Assembly (NCBI RefSeq): GCF_000183425.1
Contig: NC_014759.1
Coordinates: 3,193,001 to 3,257,000 of the forward strand
DNA length: 64,000 bases
Source: Marivirga tractuosa DSM 4126
GTDB lineage: Bacteria > Bacteroidota > Bacteroidia > Cytophagales > Cyclobacteriaceae
Direction of reading: 5' to 3'
The notes below the pieces were generated by a model. That model did no database searches. It saw only the letters and a list, made by a program, of their open reading frames with translations, and was not told where the DNA came from. Shown here one piece after another: positions 16,094 to 22,519 of this stretch. The first letter of the stretch is position 1. Each line of letters starts with the position of its first letter. A program made the translations under genes and the position numbers.

Positions 16094-16528
16094 ATGTTTT
16101 CAAAATCTTGTGAATACGGTATCAGGGCAGTAATCTATATAGCCACACAATCAAAGAAAACAGATCGTGTGAAAATTGGAGATATTGCTGAAAAAATTAA
16201 CTCTCCTGTTGCTTTTACAGCTAAAATTTTAGGCTTACTGGTTAAAAACAAGATAGTATCTTCCATTACGGGTCCAAAAGGAGGCTTCTACATAGAACAA
16301 AACCGCTTGGATAAAGTATTCTTGAAAGATATAGTTGAAGTGATTGATGGGAATAAAATTTACAAAGGTTGTGGGTTAGGTTTAAATGAATGCTCAGCTA
16401 GTCAACCATGTCCTGTTCATCATAAATTTGCTAAAGTCAGAGCAGAAATTGATTATATGTTATCCACTACCACCTTGAAAGAATTAACTGAAGGCTTGGA
16501 TCAAAAATTAACATTTTTGATGAGATAA
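16094..16528 (+). CDS. NsrR-like Rrf2-family regulator (copy 1)
   Basis: A 144-residue Rrf2 regulator: winged helix from SKSCEYGIRAVIYIA through IGDIAEKINSPVAFTAKILGLLVKNKIVSSITGPKGGFYI, then a three-Cys cluster loop GCGLGLNECSASQPC (spacing C-x6-C-x5-C), as in the iron-sulfur members IscR and NsrR. NsrR proteins lose repression when NO attacks the cluster. It heads a run of genes for a cbb3 oxidase, truncated hemoglobin and hemerythrin, which fits an NO or O2 sensor. Palindromes upstream of its own promoter and between it and ccoN suggest autoregulation. About half identical by eye to the second copy at 21261-21695. Which ligand it senses is not shown by sequence. Confidence 0.9.
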   Translation: MFSKSCEYGIRAVIYIATQSKKTDRVKIGDIAEKINSPVAFTAKILGLLVKNKIVSSITGPKGGFYIEQNRLDKVFLKDIVEVIDGNKIYKGCGLGLNECSASQPCPVHHKFAKVRAEIDYMLSTTTLKELTEGLDQKLTFLMR

Positions 16529-16544
16529 AAAAAATTTGAATCTA

Positions 16545-16566
16545 TTTACGATAAAAATATCTTAAA
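16545..16566. promoter_or_regulatory. Rrf2-type operator in front of ccoN
   Basis: The left half is identical over 11 bases to the site at 16031 (TTTACGATAAA); the core is GATAAAAATATC and the right flank TTAAA. It lies 16 bases before the ccoN ATG, where a bound regulator could block transcription entering or starting at ccoN. No separate TAnnTTTG box is clear here. Confidence 0.55.
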
Positions 16567-16581
16567 TATAAAATTAATATA

Positions 16582-18360
16582 ATGAAGAAAAGTATTTTGC
16601 TGTTTTTAAGTCTGTTTTTCTCTCCCTTGCTAGTATTAGCTCAACAAGAATCGGTCAGTACGGAGGACTGGTACTTTAGCCCGGGTATTATTGGGACTAT
16701 ATTTTTGATTATAGTAGTGCTGATTTTAGCCATTATTATCCTTATTGGTAGAGTTAATGGATTTGTAAATCGCTTTAATAAAAAAGATAAGGCAATTGAG
16801 CGAAAGCGTATATTATCTGAGTTGAAAAATTTAGATGAATGGGAAATAGATAAAATACTACTAGAAAGGAAATCGGCTATTCAAAATATATTAAAGGGAG
16901 ATGAATTGGGCTCTGAGATGAATGTGTCCGATAAACGTGCATTAGTCAAGAGGATTTATGATGATCCTGATAATATATTCTTTGAAGAAAAGAAAAAGAC
17001 AAGCTTAAGTATAGAAACTCCTCAGAATTTAAAAAACGTAATGCTCTATTATTTGGGAGCGGGGATTTTCTGGTTGATTTTTGGTACACTGATCGGTCAA
17101 TACCTAGGAATGAAATTCATTTGGCCAGATATGGAATCAGTAGCATGGCTTTCATTTGGCAGACTGCGTCCAGTTCATACCAATACCGTATTTTGGGGTT
17201 GGTCTTCTCTTACTATGATAGGGCTGGGATATTTTGTTATTGCCAGAACATCAAATACAAAAATCCATAGTATTAAATTGGCATATATAGCTTTCATCCT
17301 CATCAATCTATGTGTAATTGTTGGCAATATCTTATTGATGGCCGGTATTAACAACGGTGGCGGAGAGTACAGAGAATATGTATGGCCGGTTATGTCATTA
17401 TTTGCAATTGGCTTGATTATTACATTTTTTAATTTTTATAAAACGGTAGCCAACAGGAAAATATCAGAAATTTATATTTCCAACTGGTTTATTTTGGCCG
17501 CATTGATTTGGACAATTGTTCTGGCCATTATTGGATATTTACCCTTTTATCAGGACGGTCTGGGCGAAACTGTTACTCAAGGGTATTACATGCATCAAGG
17601 TGTTGGTATGTGGTTTATGACCTTTACATTAGGTTTGGTTTACTATTATCTGCCTGCTGCATTAAACAAGCCTATTTATTCCTATTCTTTAGGGGTTCTT
17701 GCTTTTTGGACCCAAATGTTGTTTTACACATTAATCGGGACTCACCATTTTGTATTCAGTCCTTTGCCCTGGTGGCTACAAACGGTTGCCATTGTGTTCA
17801 GTGCTGGAATGTTCATCCCTGTTTTAGCAGGTACTACCAATTTTCTGCTCACTATGAAAGGTTCATGGGCACAGATCTCGAAAAGTTATGTCCTTCCTTT
17901 TTTCTTAGTAGGTGTGGTTTTCTATTTTGTAGGTTCTACTCAAGGAAGTTTTCAAGCTTTTAGGTTTACCAATTTTGTTTGGCACTTTACTGATTTTAAT
18001 GTGGCTCACTCCCACATGACCATGTATGGAATTATTGCTTTTTTCCTATGGGCATCAATTTATGCCATAGTACCTAAAGTAACTGGTAATGAACCACCTC
18101 AGATATTAGTTGGGGCTCATTTTTGGTTTGCCTTCATAGGTTTATTTGCTTACATGATTTCCTTAATGGCTGGGGGTACCTTGAAAGGCCTAAGTTGGAT
18201 TGAAGGCGAATCATTTATTGAATCTGTCATCCTGATGAAGCCATACTGGGTTTGGCGGGCGATTGGAGGAACACTAATGTTTCTGTCACACATCATATTT
18301 GCCTACAACTTTTATATAATGGCCAGAAGCAATAGTGGTGTTATAAAATTAAAAGGATAA
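16582..18360 (+). CDS. ccoN: cbb3-type cytochrome c oxidase subunit I with N-terminal extension
   Basis: A 592-residue heme-copper oxidase subunit I. Residues 1-22 look like a signal peptide, then one membrane helix (about 32-55) and a charged cytoplasmic segment (about 58-145) that ordinary CcoN lacks. The core starts near 150: low-spin heme ligand in RPVHTNTVFWGW, CuB His in YYMHQGVGMWF and IGTHHFVFSPLPWW, and heme ligands in HFTDFNVAHSHMTMYG. A Tyr lies six residues before the His pair (FYTLIGTHH), as in the cross-linked Tyr of cbb3 oxidases; the NorB in this window lacks it. It therefore reads as an O2 reductase. The next gene encodes the cytochrome subunits. Confidence 0.9.
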   Translation: MKKSILLFLSLFFSPLLVLAQQESVSTEDWYFSPGIIGTIFLIIVVLILAIIILIGRVNGFVNRFNKKDKAIERKRILSELKNLDEWEIDKILLERKSAIQNILKGDELGSEMNVSDKRALVKRIYDDPDNIFFEEKKKTSLSIETPQNLKNVMLYYLGAGIFWLIFGTLIGQYLGMKFIWPDMESVAWLSFGRLRPVHTNTVFWGWSSLTMIGLGYFVIARTSNTKIHSIKLAYIAFILINLCVIVGNILLMAGINNGGGEYREYVWPVMSLFAIGLIITFFNFYKTVANRKISEIYISNWFILAALIWTIVLAIIGYLPFYQDGLGETVTQGYYMHQGVGMWFMTFTLGLVYYYLPAALNKPIYSYSLGVLAFWTQMLFYTLIGTHHFVFSPLPWWLQTVAIVFSAGMFIPVLAGTTNFLLTMKGSWAQISKSYVLPFFLVGVVFYFVGSTQGSFQAFRFTNFVWHFTDFNVAHSHMTMYGIIAFFLWASIYAIVPKVTGNEPPQILVGAHFWFAFIGLFAYMISLMAGGTLKGLSWIEGESFIESVILMKPYWVWRAIGGTLMFLSHIIFAYNFYIMARSNSGVIKLKG

Positions 18361-18372
18361 ACTAGACTAAAT

Positions 18373-19395
18373 ATGTTTAATTTTCATAAAGATCATAGAA
18401 AATTGGTATTGACAGCACTCTTAGTGTTTGTATTTCTAAGTACAATCATAGCAATAGTACCTTCATATCAAATGCAAGATGTAGAACCACTCCCTCAACA
18501 AGAGGAATTGAGTGAAGAAGCGATTAAAGGACTTCAGGTATATGTATCAGAGGGCTGTGTAGCTTGTCATACGCAACAGGTCAGGAATATTGAAATGGAT
18601 AAAGTTTGGGGTTCGCGGCCATCTATGCCATCTGATTACTACTACAGCATGCAAAGAATGAATACTTGGCAACAATCCCCCTCTCTTTTAGGCAGTGAAC
18701 GAACGGGACCGGATTTAACCAGTATTGGAGACAGACAGCCAGGTGCTAGTTGGCACCTTCTACACTTTTATAACCCGCGTATTGTGGTAAATGAATCTGT
18801 TATGCCTGCCTACACTTATTTATTCGAGCATAAAGAAGAAGATGAAGTTCGTGTTGGGGAAAAAGTTGTAGATATACCATCAGAATTTCTGAAAGAAAAA
18901 GGAAAGGTGGTTGTTGCCTCTGAAAAAGTGAATAATCTTATTGCTTATATGCAATCATTAAAACAAACTGAATTACCATCTGCAAATGATTTTATCCCAT
19001 CTAAAAAACAAGAATCTAAGTCCTCTACTAATTTAGAGGGTAAAAGAAATGAAGATGGGCTTGATGGAAAGCAGTTATATAGTCAGTCTTGTTCTGCATG
19101 TCACCAGCAGAATGGAGAAGGCTTAAAAGGAGCATTTCCTCCATTGAAAGGTAGCGAGGTAGTCACAAATGAAAATCCTGAATTATTAATAAAAATTATT
19201 TTACAAGGATATGACGCCAGAAGTGAATATGGACAAATGCCTGGTTTTGCAACTCAACTTTCAGATGCAGAAATTGCAGCAATAGCCAACCATGAACGAA
19301 ATACATGGGGAAATAGTGCTACTAAAGTTTCTGAAGAAGAAGTGAAGAAAATAAGAAATATGGTGATGGAAGAAGCAAAAAATAAGGAACTATGA
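18373..19395 (+). CDS. CcoO-cytochrome c fusion, cbb3 oxidase cytochrome subunit
   Basis: A 340-residue protein: N-terminal membrane anchor (14-32), a CcoO-type mono-heme domain (heme motif CVACH near 57-61, with the CcoO landmarks VWGSRPSMPSDYYY, RTGPDLTSIGDR and NPRIVVNESVMPAY), a linker, and a second class I cytochrome c domain (CSACH near 240, Met ligand in QMPGFATQLSDAEI). It therefore fuses CcoO with a single-heme replacement for the usual di-heme CcoP. Electrons would pass from a periplasmic donor through the C-terminal heme to CcoN. It overlaps the next gene by four bases (ATGA). Domain fusions of cbb3 subunits are common in Bacteroidota, but this exact combination is worth comparing. 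Confidence 0.9.
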   Translation: MFNFHKDHRKLVLTALLVFVFLSTIIAIVPSYQMQDVEPLPQQEELSEEAIKGLQVYVSEGCVACHTQQVRNIEMDKVWGSRPSMPSDYYYSMQRMNTWQQSPSLLGSERTGPDLTSIGDRQPGASWHLLHFYNPRIVVNESVMPAYTYLFEHKEEDEVRVGEKVVDIPSEFLKEKGKVVVASEKVNNLIAYMQSLKQTELPSANDFIPSKKQESKSSTNLEGKRNEDGLDGKQLYSQSCSACHQQNGEGLKGAFPPLKGSEVVTNENPELLIKIILQGYDARSEYGQMPGFATQLSDAEIAAIANHERNTWGNSATKVSEEEVKKIRNMVMEEAKNKEL

Positions 19396-19667
19396 AAAAG
19401 ATAGGGCTAATCATAATATTGGCAATTTTTATATTATTCTTGAATCCTAACACTGCTTTGACATGTGACGTTTGTGCAGAGAACCAGCCTGCTGGTTTAG
19501 AAAATATTACGCATGGTGAAGGCCCTACGGCTATTTGGGATTACATCATTAGCTGGGGCGCTGTTATAATTGTTGGATTTACATTGGTGTACAGCTTGAA
19601 ATATCTGATTAAACCCAAAGAAAATTCACAATCGCACATTAAGAATATTGTAATTGATAACCTATAA
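19392..19667 (+). CDS. Small exported/membrane protein with CxxC, candidate oxidase subunit
   Basis: A 91-residue protein: signal peptide (1-24), a short external segment LTCDVCAENQPAGLENITHGEGP with a CxxC and one His, and a single membrane helix (about 52-70) followed by a basic tail. Start overlaps the CcoO fusion by four bases. I do not recognise a family. By position and single-helix layout it could be a small subunit or assembly factor (CcoQ-like or copper-handling) of this cbb3 oxidase. Confidence 0.7.
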   Translation: MKKIGLIIILAIFILFLNPNTALTCDVCAENQPAGLENITHGEGPTAIWDYIISWGAVIIVGFTLVYSLKYLIKPKENSQSHIKNIVIDNL

Positions 19668-19672
19668 TTAGG

Positions 19673-20095
19673 ATGGAAGATAAAAGAATAGTAAAAGTTT
19701 ATTTGGATGATGAAAAGGAACCTTTTGGTTCTTTTAAACCTCCGGTAAAATTTGATTTGGATACTACAAAAATAACCGATGGCAAGCACAAACTTAAAAT
19801 TGTGGCAAAATCATCTAGTGGTGTTGAAGGAATAAAAGAGATACCATTTGAAGTAAAAAACGGACCTGAAATATCCGTTATTGGTCTTAGAAAAGACGAA
19901 ATTGTGGACAGTACCACTTCCATCACTATAAATGCCTATGGAAGTGAAACCAATGATGAGTTTGTAATTAAAGGATCTGAAACACCTAAGGCCATTCCGG
20001 CATGGGTTTGGGCTATTCTGATAGCATTCATTGGTTTTGCATTGTTTTATCTTATTATGTATTGGGATTCGGATTTATATAACTCGTTTTTTTAA
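19673..20095 (+). CDS. Ig-like domain protein with C-terminal membrane anchor, candidate oxidase accessory
   Basis: A 140-residue protein. Residues 1-100 form an Ig-like beta domain (VKVYLDDEKEPFGSFKPPVKFDLDTTKITDGKHKLKI is the usual strand-turn pattern of 'chitobiase/Ig-like' repeats) and residues 108-130 form one membrane helix (IPAWVWAILIAFIGFALFYLIMYW) with a short acidic tail. There is no signal peptide, so orientation is uncertain. The start has an AGGA six bases upstream, five bases after the preceding stop. Its stop overlaps the truncated hemoglobin start (TAATG). Role unknown; it probably belongs to the oxidase complex. Confidence 0.7.
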   Translation: MEDKRIVKVYLDDEKEPFGSFKPPVKFDLDTTKITDGKHKLKIVAKSSSGVEGIKEIPFEVKNGPEISVIGLRKDEIVDSTTSITINAYGSETNDEFVIKGSETPKAIPAWVWAILIAFIGFALFYLIMYWDSDLYNSFF

Positions 20096-20490
20096 TGGAG
20101 ACTTCAACTACAATTCAAAATATAGAAGATATCAAATTGCTTGTAGATACTTTTTATGGAAAAGTTAGGCAAGATGAAATGCTTAAAGATATCTTCAACG
20201 AAAGAATTAAAGACCAATGGCCTGAACATCTGGAGAAAATGTATCGATTTTGGCAAACGGTTTTACTAGAGGAGCATACCTACCATGGAAGTCCATTTGC
20301 ACCTCATGCCAATCTGCCTGTAGAAACAGAACATTTTAAAAGGTGGATTGCACTTTTTACTGATACTGTAGATGAACTGTTTACTGGAGATGTAGCTGAG
20401 GAGGCAAAATGGAGAGCTGGAAAAATGGCAGAAATGTTTAATTTTAAGATTCAGTATTATAGAGGTTCCAACGAAAAACCGATTCAATAA
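20095..20490 (+). CDS. Truncated hemoglobin, group III-like
   Basis: A 131-residue globin. IEDIKLLVDTFYGKVRQDEMLKDIF matches the start of group III truncated hemoglobins; FWQTVLLEEHTYHGSPFAPHANLPVETEHFKRWIALFTDTVDELF contains the distal region and the proximal His of ETEHFKRW. The C-terminal helix WRAGKMAEMFNFKIQYY closes the fold. Such proteins bind O2 or NO in the cytoplasm. It starts on the last base of the previous stop and precedes a hemerythrin, so the operon carries two soluble diatomic-gas-binding proteins beside the oxidase. Confidence 0.9.
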   Translation: METSTTIQNIEDIKLLVDTFYGKVRQDEMLKDIFNERIKDQWPEHLEKMYRFWQTVLLEEHTYHGSPFAPHANLPVETEHFKRWIALFTDTVDELFTGDVAEEAKWRAGKMAEMFNFKIQYYRGSNEKPIQ

Positions 20491-20491
20491 T

Positions 20492-20956
20492 ATGGAAAAG
20501 AGAAAGCCGCTTAAAAGAAAGGAAGAGATGAAACCAGTGAGTAGAGATCATCATCACTCACTTTTACTTTGCTGGAAAATCAGGACAGCCTTTAAGAATA
20601 AGATTTCGGTGGAAAGAGTAAAAAAATATGCAGATTGGTTTTATCAAGAGCATGTTTTGCCTCATTTTGAATTGGAGGAGAAATATATTTTCCCTGTGCT
20701 GGGTAATGAGGATGAATTGGTTAAACAGGCTTTAGCAGAGCATAGGCGACTTAAAAGACTTTTTGAAAATGAGGAAGATCCCCTAAAGTCCTTAAGTTTA
20801 ATCGAAGAAGAACTGGAAAAACATATTCGCTTTGAGGAGAGAGTGCTTTTTGAGAAAGTACAAGAAATTGCGACAGAAGGTGAACTAAAAGCCATTGAAC
20901 TCCACCATGCTTCAGGAGAATTTAAAGAAAATACGGAGGATGTTTTTTGGATGTAG
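20492..20956 (+). CDS. Hemerythrin HHE-domain protein
   Basis: A 154-residue four-helix protein with the iron ligands of the HHE family: RDHHHSLLLCWK (about 19-30), HVLPHFELEEKYIFP (about 53-67), LAEHRRL (about 83-89) and HIRFEERVLFE (about 112-122). Residues 1-15 are basic (MEKRKPLKRKEEMKP). Proteins of this type bind O2 or help repair iron-sulfur clusters damaged by NO. It is the last gene of the Rrf2-cbb3 run, one base after the globin stop. Confidence 0.9.
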   Translation: MEKRKPLKRKEEMKPVSRDHHHSLLLCWKIRTAFKNKISVERVKKYADWFYQEHVLPHFELEEKYIFPVLGNEDELVKQALAEHRRLKRLFENEEDPLKSLSLIEEELEKHIRFEERVLFEKVQEIATEGELKAIELHHASGEFKENTEDVFWM

Positions 20957-21260
20957 AAGATAGTGTAAATACTATCATTAAAAAGAATAATAAATTTGTT
21001 GCCTTGTATTTTAAAGTAGAAACTAGAAGTCTTTGTAAAGCATAAATAGGACTAACTCGACCACTTCCGAGGAACTCGGAAAAGCGGGAAGGAGGAAAGT
21101 TTAGCGGGCCAGCGTGGGCAATGAGGGCAGTCCGCCAACTGGCGGATCTTGATTTTTTCTATCTTTTTTATCAAGAAAAAAGATTGTGAGAAAAATAGAT
21201 ACAGCCATTAACTTTTAGTAAGCTCTCTTCTAAATAAAATATTTGTGAGATGAAAAACTT
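20957..21260. other. Convergent intergenic region with hairpins and a GC-rich patch
   Basis: No gene seen. Hairpins: GATAGT-N6-ACTATC (20959-20976), a possible weak terminator for the hemerythrin; TTCCGAG-GAA-CTCGGAA (21065-21081); TCCGCC-AACT-GGCGGA (21131-21146), followed by T runs. The patch 21060-21150 is far more GC-rich than its neighbours, suggesting a dispersed intergenic repeat; 34560-34610 has similar character. Confidence 0.5.
21131..21146. terminator. GC-rich hairpin with T-rich 3' side
   Basis: Perfect 6-bp stem TCCGCC / GGCGGA with tetraloop AACT, followed within eight bases by TTTTTTCTATCTTTTTT. This could terminate + strand transcription from the oxidase operon. Confidence 0.5.
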
Positions 21261-21695
21261 TTACAACCTTAAAAACGTCTCCCCTCTTTCCAGCTTTTCC
21301 AACAGAATTACCATATTGGTGTTTTCCAACATGCGCTTTAACTTAGTTCTCACTTCTTTAAATTGGAAGTGAATTGGACAGGGCTTTTCTTCAGAGCATT
21401 GACTTAATCCTAGACCACATCCATCGTAAGTTTGCGAACCATCAATACAACGAACCACGTCTATTAGATATACCTCCTTTTGCTGTGTTGCACTAAGGCT
21501 AAATCCTCCATTAGGACCTTTAATAGAGGAAACTAAATCGTCTTTCACCAATTTTTGCAAAATCTTGGCCGTAAAAGCTTCAGGGGAATCAATATTTTTG
21601 GCAATGTCTTTTAGACCAACATTAGTACCCTCTTTGCTTTTATTGGCAATGTAGATAGTTGCTCTAATAGCGTATTCACAAGTTTTTGAAAACAT
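21261..21695 (-). CDS. NsrR-like Rrf2-family regulator (copy 2)
   Basis: A 144-residue Rrf2 regulator, same length and architecture as copy 1: SKTCEYAIRATIYIA, then the wing LVSSIKGPNGGFSLS, then GCGLGLSQCSEEKPC with spacing C-x6-C-x5-C for an iron-sulfur cluster. It is second in a queD-rrf2 operon, 38 bases after queD. The operon promoter carries the same palindrome found upstream of copy 1, so both regulators may bind both operons. Whether one senses NO and the other iron-sulfur or oxygen status is unknown. Confidence 0.9.
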   Translation of the reverse strand: MFSKTCEYAIRATIYIANKSKEGTNVGLKDIAKNIDSPEAFTAKILQKLVKDDLVSSIKGPNGGFSLSATQQKEVYLIDVVRCIDGSQTYDGCGLGLSQCSEEKPCPIHFQFKEVRTKLKRMLENTNMVILLEKLERGETFLRL

Positions 21696-21733
21696 CTTCT
21701 TGAAATAAAATTAAATAAGTAATAAAAGTAAAT

Positions 21734-22144
21734 TCATTTTTCCCATTCTCCAAAAGAGGTGGCTGTTTCGTAGAGCTTCAGTTTCTTTAAAAACACAGGT
21801 TCTGCTAAGGAGTTTTGAATTTGTTTTCTGATATAATCTAACAATCGTTCGACCGTGGGCTCAAATTCCATCCAAAAGATATTGCTATCAATGTTCTGTG
21901 CTAATTTGGTGTTTTCATCATTACGTTTTAAAACCAAGGCATGATCGAAAGTTTTAATCACCTTCTCATTGATGATCTGCTTCAATTCTTTAAAATCAAT
22001 GATCATGTCATTTTCTTGAATTTCGTCTGCGGAAACCGTGACAAATAATCGATAGGAGTGACCATGAATATGTTTACATGAGGCTGGATGATTGCTAATG
22101 CGATGAGCCGTTTCAAAACTGAATTCTTTGGTGATGCTAATCAT
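21734..22144 (-). CDS. queD: 6-carboxytetrahydropterin synthase / PTPS family (QueD-like)
   Basis: A 136-residue enzyme of the 6-pyruvoyltetrahydropterin synthase fold. Zinc ligands are His in FETAHRI and the HIHGH motif (KHIHGHSYRLFV); SCKH carries the catalytic Cys and DHALVL the Asp-His pair; the C-terminal ETATSFGEW is the family's Glu motif. I start at MISITKEFSFETAH (22144), ten residues after the longest possible ATG, because the family begins here. QueD works in queuosine synthesis; a PTPS role cannot be excluded. It leads the operon with rrf2 copy 2. Confidence 0.88.
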   Translation of the reverse strand: MISITKEFSFETAHRISNHPASCKHIHGHSYRLFVTVSADEIQENDMIIDFKELKQIINEKVIKTFDHALVLKRNDENTKLAQNIDSNIFWMEFEPTVERLLDYIRKQIQNSLAEPVFLKKLKLYETATSFGEWEK

Positions 22145-22162
22145 AAAATCTGAATATATCTT

Positions 22163-22170
22163 CAAAGTTA
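22163..22170 (-). promoter_or_regulatory. -7 promoter element of the queD-rrf2 operon
   Basis: On the minus strand this reads TAACTTTG (TAnnTTTG), 18 bases before the queD ATG. The centre of the Rrf2-type palindrome is 25.5 bases upstream, exactly as at the first rrf2 promoter. Confidence 0.6.
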
Positions 22171-22184
22171 TCAATATGATTTAA

Positions 22185-22206
22185 TAAAAGATATATTTAT
22201 CCGAAA
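22185..22206. promoter_or_regulatory. Rrf2-type operator of the queD-rrf2 operon
   Basis: Core GATATATTTATC (22190-22201) with flanks TAAAA and CGAAA. Compared with the site at 43690, the core differs at two positions and the left flank (TAAAA) is identical. Centre 22195.5 is 25.5 bases from the -7 box on the minus strand. Confidence 0.6.
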
Positions 22207-22275
22207 TATTTAGCTTTTGATTTTCATAAGGAGGACATAAATAGTTAGAAAAATTGCTAAACCATTTTTTGACAG

Positions 22276-22284
22276 TGTGGATAA
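22276..22284 (-). promoter_or_regulatory. Consensus DnaA box
   Basis: TTATCCACA on the minus strand, identical to the E. coli consensus. One of a pair upstream of nrdD. Confidence 0.5.
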
Positions 22285-22414
22285 CTGTTTTGCTTCAATC
22301 TTTTGCTTGCTTATTTTCATTAATGAAGCAGGTGAAGCAAGCGTTTGTAAATAGCTGATTAATAGAGATAAAAGAGTCTTTTATTCTCAAAACTGCTTGC
22401 TTTATAAGCTATTT

Positions 22415-22423
22415 TGTGGATAA
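22415..22423 (-). promoter_or_regulatory. Consensus DnaA box
   Basis: TTATCCACA on the minus strand, the second of the pair, 97 bases before the nrdD ATG. Confidence 0.5.
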
Positions 22424-22519
22424 ATAAAGACCTTTGCATCCTTTGAATTCAGGTGCAAATACTTCTATATTCGGATATCGGACTCCTGTATTAATGACGC
22501 AAGAAAAAACTAAATCAAT

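Larger units (their letters stand above)
22207..22519. other. nrdD upstream region with two DnaA boxes and inverted repeats
   Basis: No gene seen. Contains two TGTGGATAA sequences (22276-22284 and 22415-22423), the reverse complement of the consensus DnaA box TTATCCACA, 139 bases apart; GCTTGC repeats that can pair (around 22303-22350); and a 17-base perfect palindrome ATAAAAGA-G-TCTTTTAT (22368-22384). No TAnnTTTG box or TGAY-N4-RTCA site is evident. Confidence 0.5.

Noticed and set aside
16582..18360. Reading the oxidase subunit as an unusual NO reductase
   Set aside because: A Tyr six residues before the CuB His pair and CcoO-type partner favour a cbb3 O2 reductase; true NorB is present at 39498-40895 and lacks that Tyr.
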